A DNA stretch of 64,000 nt from the NCBI GenBank assembly GCA_036429605.1, contig CM071591.1, positions 1,550,001 to 1,614,000 on the forward strand, given 5' to 3'. This document shows, piece by piece, positions 22,701 to 32,158 of the stretch. The position numbers and the translations under genes are program-made. Position 1 is the stretch's first letter; each line of letters opens with the position of its first letter. The DNA is from Cladobotryum mycophilum (Eukaryota; Ascomycota; Sordariomycetes; Hypocreales; Hypocreaceae). Below the pieces are notes generated by a model. That model had not been told where the DNA came from and ran no database searches. It worked only from the letters and a program-made list of their open reading frames with translations.

Positions 22701-23777
22701 TCAGTGGAAGCCTGCTTTGAACCACATCTGCCGAATAGATCCAAAAGGATATTTGTTCACGTCTCGCTCAGATGAACGACTGCTCTGATCATAGAAAAAG
22801 CCGCCTGCTTCGGCCTCCCAGGGCGTTCGACCTTGTCCCAACAGGTGATAGGAGACGATGTTTATACGCCACTCGCTGCTCGTACGTTCCATTCCAAACT
22901 CGATAGTGGTCTCAAGGTCGGTAGTACACCGTTCACAGGACCCTGGAGCATTCCGGCAAGGTGAGAACATGGTCTCTGCTTCTTGCACCCCAATCTCCGA
23001 TATTGTTCGCCAAGTCGAGCATATCAGCTTATGGGTTTGCATATGTTCACAGATTTTACAAACCGCTTCATCCACCTCTTTCCGGAAACCGTCTGGTGGC
23101 ACCTCAGCGCTTGCCGGTGTGATTTCATGCTCGATTCTCAATACGAGCATGTCATTAATTATGCGGGCCGTCATAGATTGTACTAGGTCTAGATTCCGAT
23201 GAATTTTTCTTGGTCCCTCTCGTACAGTGAAACTGTCAAGATCTAGACCAAGTTCAGGACCATAGAGATGGCGATTCATGACGAGCCGAGCGTGATGATA
23301 GGCAACGGTTATATAGCTCCCTGATGGCTTCCAACTGAGTAGAAAATGTGCATAATTTTCTGATGCGAGGAAACGACAGGACTCTCTTGAACGTGTTTTA
23401 GGTCCCCACCAAGGTGCGAATGGGTGAAGCTTGGTGCAGAGGTGGCAGAAATAGAAGCTGCTGCCGACGTTGGCATCCCGCTCCCATAGCTGGAGGAGGG
23501 CTCCCTTGTCCTCGGTCGTTAGGCGGGATAGGGATGCTGGTGCGAGCAAGGCAAAGGCATTCTTGCAGGTTAATGAAAGAGAGGCGGCCGAGCTGGGATC
23601 AAGGTGGGAGACTATTTCTAGGAAGATGTCAAGGGGCTGTTTGAAGAGAATGGGTGTAGGTTTGGCGGGGACGGTGGAGATGGATTCGGAGGTGGTGGAA
23701 TCAGAGGCTGAATCAGAGGTGGTCAAATCATCATCCCCTGGCTGGACGTTGTCGAATGAGGAGCAATATTGACCCAT
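22701..23777 (-). CDS. F-box domain protein
   Basis: Single-exon, 358 aa. After a Ser/Thr/Asp-rich N-terminus (1-40), the segment from about residue 45 (FKQPLDIFLEIVSHLDPSSA ... SLTCKNAFALL) is an F-box, which would bind Skp1 in an SCF ubiquitin ligase. Next comes FYFCHLCTKLHPFAPWWG, a Cys-X2-Cys/His motif often found after the F-box in ascomycete F-box proteins of unknown function, and a C-terminal half with further cysteines (CKICEHM; CSTW; CRNAPGSCERC). No WD40, LRR or other recruitment domain is visible, so the substrate is unknown. The start at 23,777 is the first ATG of an uninterrupted frame. A poly-A/T-rich stretch (about 23,785-23,835) lies directly upstream. Confidence 0.8.
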   Translation of the reverse strand: MGQYCSSFDNVQPGDDDLTTSDSASDSTTSESISTVPAKPTPILFKQPLDIFLEIVSHLDPSSAASLSLTCKNAFALLAPASLSRLTTEDKGALLQLWERDANVGSSFYFCHLCTKLHPFAPWWGPKTRSRESCRFLASENYAHFLLSWKPSGSYITVAYHHARLVMNRHLYGPELGLDLDSFTVREGPRKIHRNLDLVQSMTARIINDMLVLRIEHEITPASAEVPPDGFRKEVDEAVCKICEHMQTHKLICSTWRTISEIGVQEAETMFSPCRNAPGSCERCTTDLETTIEFGMERTSSEWRINIVSYHLLGQGRTPWEAEAGGFFYDQSSRSSERDVNKYPFGSIRQMWFKAGFH

Positions 23778-24863
23778 CTTTTTATTGTTTTATTTTTTGT
23801 TTGTTTTATTATTTTGTTTTTTTAATAAAAAAAAAGGGGGGGAGTGGATGGAGATGCATGAATGATTATACTTGACGATATGGAATGCTGATGATGTAGG
23901 TAAAAAAGAAAGCTGTGTGTGGAGGAGGCTCAAGTCTTGTTGGTACAGGAAATAGGCCATCCATACGTACTACTACTAACTACTATGGACAAATACAGCG
24001 CCCCCTTAGTTGCTGTGTGGTGTGTCTGCTTCTCTTTTGCTCCGCAACTTGGGCGTAATTCGACAAGCACTTGCCTATACAATGGATGACGAGGAGGCAA
24101 TCTTTTTGACTTTCTCACCAACTCAAGAGTACCGGAAATACCCTTTTACTAGCCCAACATTTTAATCTTACCCTGCAGCAGTATCTATTTACATACATAA
24201 GTAAAAAAAATAAAAAAAAAGAAGAAGAAGAAAAAGAATAAGTAAAAAATAAAAAATAAAACCACCGCTTTAGTAGTAAGAGGTTGGATGGATAACAAAG
24301 GCCTCTGATAAGTTGCATATGAGAGAGGAATATTGAGTTGGTCTCGCGACTCCTTAAGCTCCATAGGTGCAAACACACACAGACAAGCGCAAAGACTCTC
24401 TGAAGTGACTACATCAAAAGACCTTGAATCATGCACGGGACGTTAACAATGAAACAAAAAGAGTTCAACCTTGTTATTTTGAATCCATCAAAAGATATAA
24501 ATCTATCCAAATAAGTAAAAAGTTAAAAATAAAAAAGTCTATTATTCCCTTTGTTTCCCCCGTCCCTATGCCTTTTGCCTATGCTTACACTACATCTCAT
24601 ACATAACATACAAACATCCAAATACTAAGACAAAAAAAAACACATTGAGTAGAGAGATCATTCTTCTTAAACTAGGCAAACCCGATGTTTTTCTTTTCTT
24701 TCAAGGCTACGCTACACATTACAGGGTATTGTAAGGTAAAAAAAAAAAGAAGAAAAAGAAAAGAGGTCTACAGAGAGGATGTTGATGTTATGTTCACAAA
24801 AAAAAAATCAAGAGAAAGAAGAAGAAAAAACGGGAGAGGAAGAAAAAAAGAACCAAGTATTGC
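23778..24863. other. intergenic, A/T- and A/G-rich
   Basis: No gene recognised. It contains long A-rich and AAG-rich runs (about 24,200-24,260, 24,735-24,850) and T-rich patches. It holds the 3' flank of PAC1 and the promoter of the F-box gene. Confidence 0.55.
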
Positions 24864-26439
24864 CTAGTTTGCAAATATCTTCAACGTTGTATCCATGCTT
24901 CCAGTAGCAATTATGCACCGGATCTGTGTATCTGGGATGTGTTTCGCGCTGTCTGTTCCTTCGGCGGCAGCTTCGCCGTTTGTTACTCCGCCTTTGGTGA
25001 TCCCCGGTGCCCATCTTAGACAGGTGATAAACTGCTCGTGTGCGTCCCCCAACACCTTGACGCATTTCCCTTCTTGGCTCAGGTCCCAACACCGGAGCGT
25101 CTTGTCGTCGGCCACAGAGAAGAGATACTTGCCTCCCGGGTGGAATATCAAGGAACTAACCCAGTTATCGTGACCGACGAGGGTCTTTAGGCAGTTACCT
25201 CGGGCATCCCACAGCTTGATGGTCTTGTCACGGGATCCCGTGGCCATGAATTCTGCTGTGCTGTTTGCTGGCGGCGGCTTTTTTAGTCCAGCCATTGCTG
25301 CTAGGTGCTGGTATGCGGATGGTGGTGCAAGAGCGCAACACTTGATGACATTCTCATGTCCAACTAATGTCAACTTATTCTCTGGATTTGGTACCGACAT
25401 GTCCCACAGCCGTACCGTCCGATCGTTGCCCGTTGATAACAGGTAGCGTCCATCAAGCGAGGGAGTGACATCCCGTACCCAGCCGGAGTGCCCCTTTAGT
25501 GTCCTTATACAATATCCATTTGAGGTATCCCATATCTTTAGAGTCCCATCCCCACTCGCGCTCACAAGTAGGTTTCCGGACAGGGCGCTAGCACCGCCTG
25601 AGGGTATGAAACGGACGGTACTAACGACGTGATCGTGACCTTGTAACGTTCGAATATTTTTATAGCCGTCTGATGGGTCCCATAGCTTGATTGTGAGGTC
25701 GGAACTGGATGACGCGAGGAGCACATTCCCTCTTGGGCCGCCAAAGTCGACATCCCGCACGGCTTTTGTGTGACCCTTGATGGTTCTTTCTAGCTCGCCA
25801 AGCTCCCAATCCCATATTTTAATCGTGCAATCGTCCGAGCCCGAGGCGATCGAGGAGAAGACGGGATGAAACGCCACGCAATTGACGGTGTCGCGGTGTG
25901 ATTCTAGGGAATGTCGCGGTGGCATGGAGGGGAGCCACGTTAGGGGATCCACGTTTCGTTTCGACGATGCCGGTATCGCATTATCGAGCTCTAGCTGCAT
26001 CGCTGCTTTTTGGGATTCGAGTTCCATAATCTGTTGAGGGAGGCCCGGTCAGGCATTGTCACGAACCACAATGAGGGGAGAGTAGAAGGATGAGGAGGAT
26101 GAAGAGGAGGGGCGTGGGAGGGTGAGGGTGAAGGTGAGGGTGAGGTTTTGCAAACGTGCCTTCTTCTGTAATCTGACGATGCTTGTCCATTTTTTCTCCA
26201 AAAGGCCCTCGTACTTCTTGGTCGTCTCTACGTCGAATGCATCTTCTTGTAGACCGAGCTCTGTCCTGAGAGAAGCGGCGGTGTTTGGTAGATCGTTTGC
26301 CAAGAAATAAGCTATGATGGACTTGTGCCTGGAAAGACGACGAGGGTTAGTCTCAATGGTGTACCTAGAAATAGTTTTTGATACCTATGCGTTGCACGTA
26401 CAGCTCCTCTGCTTGTCGACTGGTCAATAGACGACTCAT
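24864..26439 (-). CDS. PAC1: nuclear distribution protein PAC1 / LIS1 / NudF
   Basis: Regulator of cytoplasmic dynein, needed for nuclear migration and positioning along hyphae. Three exons: 26439-26402, 26328-26160 and 26030-24864, totalling 457 aa. The N-terminus MSRLLTSRQAEEL-HKSIIAYF starts the LisH dimerisation motif (about residues 9-41). A short coiled coil follows (RLQKK-IMELESQKAAMQLEL), then seven WD40 repeats from about residue 105 to the end (repeated GH...V and K[IL]WD; for example CTIKIWD, LTIKLWD, GTLKIWD, RTVRLWD, KTIKLWD, KTLRCWD). Exon 1 ends before GTACGT. The second intron (26,159-26,031) must use a GC donor (AAG/GCACGT) to keep the conserved frame; no GT donor in range does so. 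The length agrees with fungal orthologs. Confidence 0.93.
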
Positions 26440-27242
26440 GGCGACAAGGACGTTGGCTTCATTGAACGTTTTCCTCAGGGCGTGTGGTGTGTGTGTGTGT
26501 ATGTGTGCCAGTCAAAGCTGCTAGCAGGGGGAGCCCCTCGATCGGTCGCCTCTCGTTTTTGGCAGCTCTGGGGGTTCTGGAACAAATCGCAAGGGCCGGT
26601 TTGAAGGAGGAGAGGAAAGCCAAAGCAGGCGGATATGATGGTGGAGGGGAGGGAGGGAGAGAGCGGGAGGGGAGAGAAAAAAGAAGAAGAAGGAAAAAAA
26701 AAAGAGGTTTGAGACTGATGTCGATCTTGAGAGGAAGAATCTGAGAATTATGTTTGCTGGACAGTTCAACTTGACGGTCTGGGGGGGCTGCCAGAAGATG
26801 CGCCCAAACGTTCAACCAAGACGGTGACGAGCAAGCATCCGTTAAACCCACGACCAATGCACGGTGATCACGTGATAGGGAGTTGCCGTTTCGCTTTTTG
26901 GGGGGGGGACACGAAACCTCACAGGTTTGTGACAGCAAAACAGAACAAGCGAGTGACAAAAACGGATTGTTCCATGTAGATTTGAATGCTGCAATAAAAA
27001 AACAAGGTTTAAATGAAATGGCCAATGAAGATGCAAAAGTAGCGTTTCGTTATGTTGGTCCACCTGCAACAGAGGGCCAATTAGGTAGCCAAGGAAACTG
27101 TCATCCTGCCCATTGTGGTGGCGTAGGGACGGAGACAGAAAGACACATCATCCATCTAATACTTACACATGAGATGGAATCGTGCATAAGATCCATAACA
27201 TTATCCTCATGGAACAACAAATGACAATACCATGTGTGGATG
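26440..27242. other. intergenic with purine-rich block
   Basis: PAC1 promoter side. A GA/GGA-rich stretch (about 26,600-26,715) and a GT microsatellite (about 26,484-26,500) are present. ORFs on the minus strand are artefacts of the C/T-rich complement. Confidence 0.55.
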
Positions 27243-28220
27243 CTAGCAGCGCCTCATACTTTCATCCCCATCATTAGGCCTCCCCTCATCATAAAGATCA
27301 TTCCAAAACATAATCTCCTCAAGCCTCTCCTCACTCAGATTCACATTCGTAAAATATTCCCTCTGAGGCGTCCTGATCCGCCGATGGACTTCCCCGCCGT
27401 CTTCCAACCGAAGAAGCCAGCCATCTCCCAATCGATAAGTCCTACAATCGTGTCCTCATCTACTATGCAGTTGGATTCAGAGAGGTCGTTGTGCATAAAG
27501 CTCATGTCTGTATCCGTATTGTCGTCTGAAAATAGAACATCTACTTCTCGTGGATTGAGACGGCCGTTGGTGACAATGTTGGGATCTGGAACGACGTGGC
27601 GTCGCTTCAGAAGGCGCTCTGTCGGCTTGATGGTATGTAGTTGCCGGAGTATCTCTCTTAACTGTTGTTTGAATGAAGCTCTCTGAGATTGCGAGAGATA
27701 TGGAATTGCCACAGTCAGAGCAACTCCAGGGAGTCTTTCCTAAACTAGGACTTGACGACCATTGATCTAAGCATTTCGTTAGCGATGAGATTCATACGAT
27801 AACCATATTGATAAAGAGGCTGCTTGCCTTGCCGGCAAAGTAAACATCTGGGGTTTTGACATTGTTCATGACGCCCCTGGCTAAAGCAATGGCCTCGACT
27901 TCATTGGCATCGGCAAATGAGTAGTCTCTCTCCGTAACTTTGCCATCATCACTAGCATGGAGATGGCTTGACTTGACGATGATGCTGCCGAGGGCAAACA
28001 CGTCACGGCCGCTCTCATCCGCGGGATAGAGCCTTTTAGAATCGTCACAAAGGCCAATCACCGAGGCCCAATATTGAATTGACTCTGGTGAATGAGAATT
28101 GATGTACCGCGGATTGATTTGGAAGTCGTCCGGACGAGGAAAGTAACGACCGTACAATGGCACATCGGTGTAGCGATCGGTCGCTGGGATTCTAGCTGGA
28201 TCTGCGATATAAGGATCCAT
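27243..28220 (-). pseudogene. broken phosphotransferase-family (APH/choline kinase-like) gene
   Basis: Related to the large fungal family of aminoglycoside-phosphotransferase-fold proteins of mostly unknown substrate. Exon 1 is 28220-27828 (131 codons from MDPYIADPAR), ending in VYFAGK. Exon 2 is 27766-27243. The kinase-like catalytic loop FMHNDLSESNCIV and the metal-binding IDWEMAGFFGW are present. Two lesions are visible. An in-frame TAG at 27,742-27,740 occupies the position where family members usually have Gln (VLV*ERLPG). One base is missing from the run at about 27,392-27,395: the frame runs on as WKTAGK-SIGG, but the expected EVHRRIRTPQREYF continues in the next frame to the stop at 27,243. 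With one base restored the exons total 306 codons. The intron has a GC donor (AAG/GCAAGC). The frameshift matches the homopolymer losses in neighbouring essential genes and may be a sequencing error; the stop is harder to dismiss, although an acceptor at that TAG would skip it in frame. Confidence 0.65.
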
Positions 28221-29503
28221 GATGGTGCTGGAGAAATTGGCTGAGATGCTCGATAGCCAGAGGAGTGCAAAGATGCATGCGTCAAAAATTCGGTCTCTTC
28301 GGCTATGTTACTAATGTACCCTGAGCCCGGAATGTTGACGAGTTTGTTTTAGAGTATTGTCTTAAACAGTTGGAAGCGTTATGATAATCTGCCTGATAGT
28401 CTACCTAGCAAGAGAGGAAGGCTAGGCAGCAGAGAGGCATGGTTGCAGCGATGTCACCTGCGCCGCCGCATATCTAAGTCTTATGAAGCACAACCAACAG
28501 CATACTTAACATCACCAAACTACAACCCCGCCTGCCTTCAGTCGTATGGCAGCCGATTTTCGCAGATGGTTTGTTGGCTCTATCTTTCCTATTTTCCTAG
28601 CTGATGAAGTCGACAACGAAGTCCCCACCCTGATTCGTTTGGCTTAGCTTTCAATTTGAACAGTATGTATCTCACTTTCAATACAGCAATCGTGATGTTC
28701 ATCAAGACTAATAACGAATAGAGATAGACTAGCTACAACCAACACCCTTTCATGTTTGCTGAGTGATGAGTAATTGTCTTTGAACGGGGCATCTTTCAGC
28801 ATCTCGTCCCGTGACAGATTAGCTTCGAACATGAGAGTGGAAGTCAGATCGTTAGATAGACAATACAACCCTTAAACTCTGACAATGTATGCCGATGAAA
28901 GTGCTTGTGCGACCATCCGTATGACTTGTAGTAACCTACAACATAACTTCTAACCGAAAGAGCCGTCTCACCTAGTGTGCACAATCACTATAGAGAAACC
29001 TCAACATCATTAAGTCATCTGGGGATTTTACCCCGTCTATTTTTTCATATGTCGCTGAGCCAGCAGTATCTCTCCTGCCGCCATCCACCATCCACCACCC
29101 ACCACCCCCTTTGCCCCGGCCTGACCATAAAAGACCAACGGTGCATCATGAAGGCCCTCATATTTCAACCAGCTCTCCTCCATCCTGCGAGTCTCGCATG
29201 GCAAAACTAAAGAAAATAATACTAAAAGGGATGGGGAAAAAGTGAAGAAAAACAAGAAAGAAAAAGAAAAGAAAAAAAAGTCTCAAGTAGGAAGAAAATT
29301 CAGGCCGTTTCCCTCCCCCTTAACTTTATGCCACCATCCCCACCTTTGATTTCCTGAGGATATTTGAACGCCGGGCTAACTCAAAGCTCATAAATGTAGC
29401 AAAAAAAAGGAATAATTCTGTACACGGCGCAGGGTATCTTTCTGCAACCACTCGATCCGCTAAAAACCCATTTTTTGTCTTTTCCACTCGCAGCTGTCAT
29501 TAA
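28221..29503. other. intergenic, no gene seen
   Basis: No family or splice pattern recognised. 29,200-29,300 is A/AG-rich. It holds the upstream region of the phosphotransferase relic and the 3' flank of TAF4. Confidence 0.5.
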
Positions 29504-31513
29504 TTACTTCGGATTCGAGTTGTCCAACTGCAAGTAGGCGTGCTGTAGTGACTTGGCTTCTCGGCCGTCTCGTTCTAACACGGTGATCCAGTCTCGTAGT
29601 TGGATGTTCTTCCCCTTTTCTTTATCTTCACGCCATGTTCCCAACCGGTTTCTGCCCTCTGTTGTCATGGCCATGCTGGCTGGTGATGGCGTACCCGGTG
29701 TGCCTATCGGTCCCTTGCCTGGACCTGGCGTGCTTTTCGTGGGAGTACTAGCCCCACTACCTCCTCGGCCCACATTCATCCAGTCATATGTCTTGCCCGA
29801 CTTCTTCTTGCCGAACAGACTACCCTTGCCCCCTAACCCGGCAAACATGCTACTCGTTATGTTCTGATTCGCATGGCTACTAGCCTCCGCGGCTTTCGCT
29901 GCTTGATTCTTCTTCTGCTCCTTCTTTGTCATCGCCTTCTCTGAATCCGGTGCCACCGATCCCGGTGTGCCTGGCGCTACGCTGCCTGATCGAGATACTG
30001 ATGTTCCTGCATCTACTGTGCCTTCTTTTCGTCTTTGTCGCCTGCGTAACCGTGCTTCTTCCCATTCACGTTCTTGACGCGCCATCTCTCTCATTGTTAG
30101 TGTCATGTAGGAAGAGATTTTAGGGAGCTTTGCTGGTGGCTGTTTGATTACGTCGGCAGTATCAGCCGAGCCTGGGAATTGTTAGTGAAAGATAGGTGAC
30201 ATGACCTGGGCACGGTTGGTACTCACGTTTTAAACTTAAAGGACTGGTACCGGAGGCCCCTACACCGTTTGCTTCCTTCTCATCAGTTGTAGTATCCATT
30301 GGCTCCAGTACCTCGGTGTTCATCGGGGCTGCTGCTGGTGTCCATTCTTCCGGTATGTCACCATGAGAAGTCTTTTGTCTCGTCTTTGCAATCATATTGG
30401 CATCCTCAACCATCTCACGAAGACGCTGTTTTGTCGCGATTGACATTAAAGCAAGCTGGTCAACAAGAAAGGCATCATGCGGAATGAATGAGCCACTCGT
30501 CTCTACTATAGTCGAGTCTGGTCCGGGCTGCGTCCTGACAGTAACCTTGGGTTGAGTGAAACCATCGGGTAGTTTCATCTTTCCCATTGTTGGCTGATTG
30601 TTCTTGAGCTCCAGGTTGAGTCCAATGTGGTGTTCGCGGGCGATTTTCTCGGCGCGCCGATGTAGCAAACCCACGAGCAAGAAAGGGTCGCTGATCTCCT
30701 GAGTTCGCTGTACAGCCAACCGCATCGACGAATCCGCCCAAGCCTGCTCGGCGACTTGCGCAGCATATTCTTTCTGTGCCTGATCCGTAGGCTGACCCGG
30801 CTGGTTTGCTGGCCCAGCACCATAAAATGTAGACTTGGCGCCCGGCGGGTGCTGAGCGAATCCTGTCCTAGCTTCCGATATCGAATCTAGCGTGTTGGAA
30901 TAGAGCTCTGCCATGTACTGTTCTTCAGCACGTAAATCGATACCCGTACCGGCTAGCGAATCTGTCACATCGTATTCGTAGTCCTTCGTAGGTCTCTCTG
31001 CCGGCTTTTGAGGAGGTCCCATAATGCCAGGGCCCTGTACTGGAGGCGTTGTATGTGTCATGGGCTGCATCGTCGCGTTCGTGTATTGAGGGATTGGCGA
31101 GGGGAGGGCATCGGCATCGGCATCGTCTGCTGCTGCTGCTGCTGTGGTTGTGGCATCGGCTGCGGCGTAGGCATCGCTGGCGAATTGACCATTTGCGAAG
31201 GGTTGGGAATATTCATTCCTTGCGTAGTATGCCCGTTTGTGTACGGCATGGCGTAGCCTCCTGTCACGGGCGGTGTTTGCGTCTGGGGGTACGCAGGCGA
31301 GCCAACAGCGACCGGAGGAGGAGTAGCTACTGGTGCGGGACTCATGGTGTACGGCGAAGCGGCATAAGGCGACCCGGGTTGTGAAACTGGACCGTCGGTT
31401 CGAACTCGTTTGTTTGGCGGAAGCGCAAAGCCAGACTGTGATGCCGCAGGGGATGGACTCGGTTGGGGAGGTGAAAAGGCCCTCGGGGGGACCTGCGGCT
31501 GCGGCTGCGCCAT
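29504..31513 (-). CDS. TAF4: TFIID subunit TAF4 (apparent 1-base frameshift)
   Basis: Component of general transcription factor TFIID; its histone-fold/TAF4 domain pairs with TAF12. The N-terminal third is low complexity (Pro/Gln/Ser/Met) with a CAG-encoded Gln run at about 31,127-31,141. From YEYDVTDSLAGTGIDLRAEEQYM comes the TAF4 region, containing SDPFLLVGLLHRRAEKIA and IATKQRLREMVEDANMIA. The last exon (30171-29504) gives SYMTLTMREMARQEREWEEARLRRR and ends NSNPK, as in fungal TAF4. Intron 30,226-30,172 is GTGAGT...CTAAC...CAG. The N-terminal frame (MPMPMPSP...) and the downstream frame (QYTNATMQPMTH...) are offset by one base. Adding one C to the C4 run at about 31,099-31,102 joins them and makes the total exactly 652 codons. 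No intron of suitable phase exists. Since TAF4 is normally essential, a consensus error is likelier than a null allele. Confidence 0.88.
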
Positions 31514-32158
31514 AGTGAACAGCGTAAGAGCGGTCGGCTCTTGGCAGAGGGTGAAGTGAGAGATTGAGCGACGAGGCCGAGCCTATTGTTCACGGCGATC
31601 GATGCACTCAACAGGCAACGAAGCCTGTCACGGTTGTGTTGAATCGTCCCATCCGACGCGCAGAAACCCGGCAGGTGGTATCGAATTATGCGGTTTTTTG
31701 GTGCAGGGAGAGACAATCGATCCCGGATTAACAATATGCGCTATCCGGGTGATAGAAATGCGTATTGTTTCGTCGTCAGGCGAGCCGATGCTTCGGGGGT
31801 TCTATGGTATGAATGAGGGAGCTTCGTAGGAGACAATGGGGGCGCGTAAATTTAAAGTCACGTGAGACGAAGCCTCAAACGTGGAACAACGCGACTTTCA
31901 ATACCGATCTTTAGCCGCCCAAAGCTTATTGTGAGAGCCGACGACAATGCAACCTCAACAATAAACAACAACTGAAAGAGAAACTATAAGCCTTTACACC
32001 TGCTATTGTATCAATTGTACTCTACGCAGCTTCTTTACCAGCTCTGCGTATTGGATATTGATAGCTGGCGATACTGACCCTTCTAGGCTCCATCTTCCAC
32101 ATATCGATCGATGTAAAAACCCTGTCTCTCAAAAAGCTTGAAAAGCGGACGCGTGACC
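31514..32158. promoter_or_regulatory. bidirectional promoter region TAF4 / YSH1
   Basis: 645 bp between the divergent start codons of two core RNA polymerase II factors. No ORF of note. An AT-rich patch at about 31,910-32,030 separates the two halves. Shared regulation is plausible but not shown by the sequence. Confidence 0.5.

Noticed and set aside
26459..27025. 188-codon minus-strand ORF upstream of PAC1
   Set aside because: Carried by C/T-rich complement of a purine block; no conserved motif.
28644..28868. 74-codon minus-strand ORF between the phosphotransferase relic and TAF4
   Set aside because: No homology recognised, no splice or start-context support; length is expected by chance.
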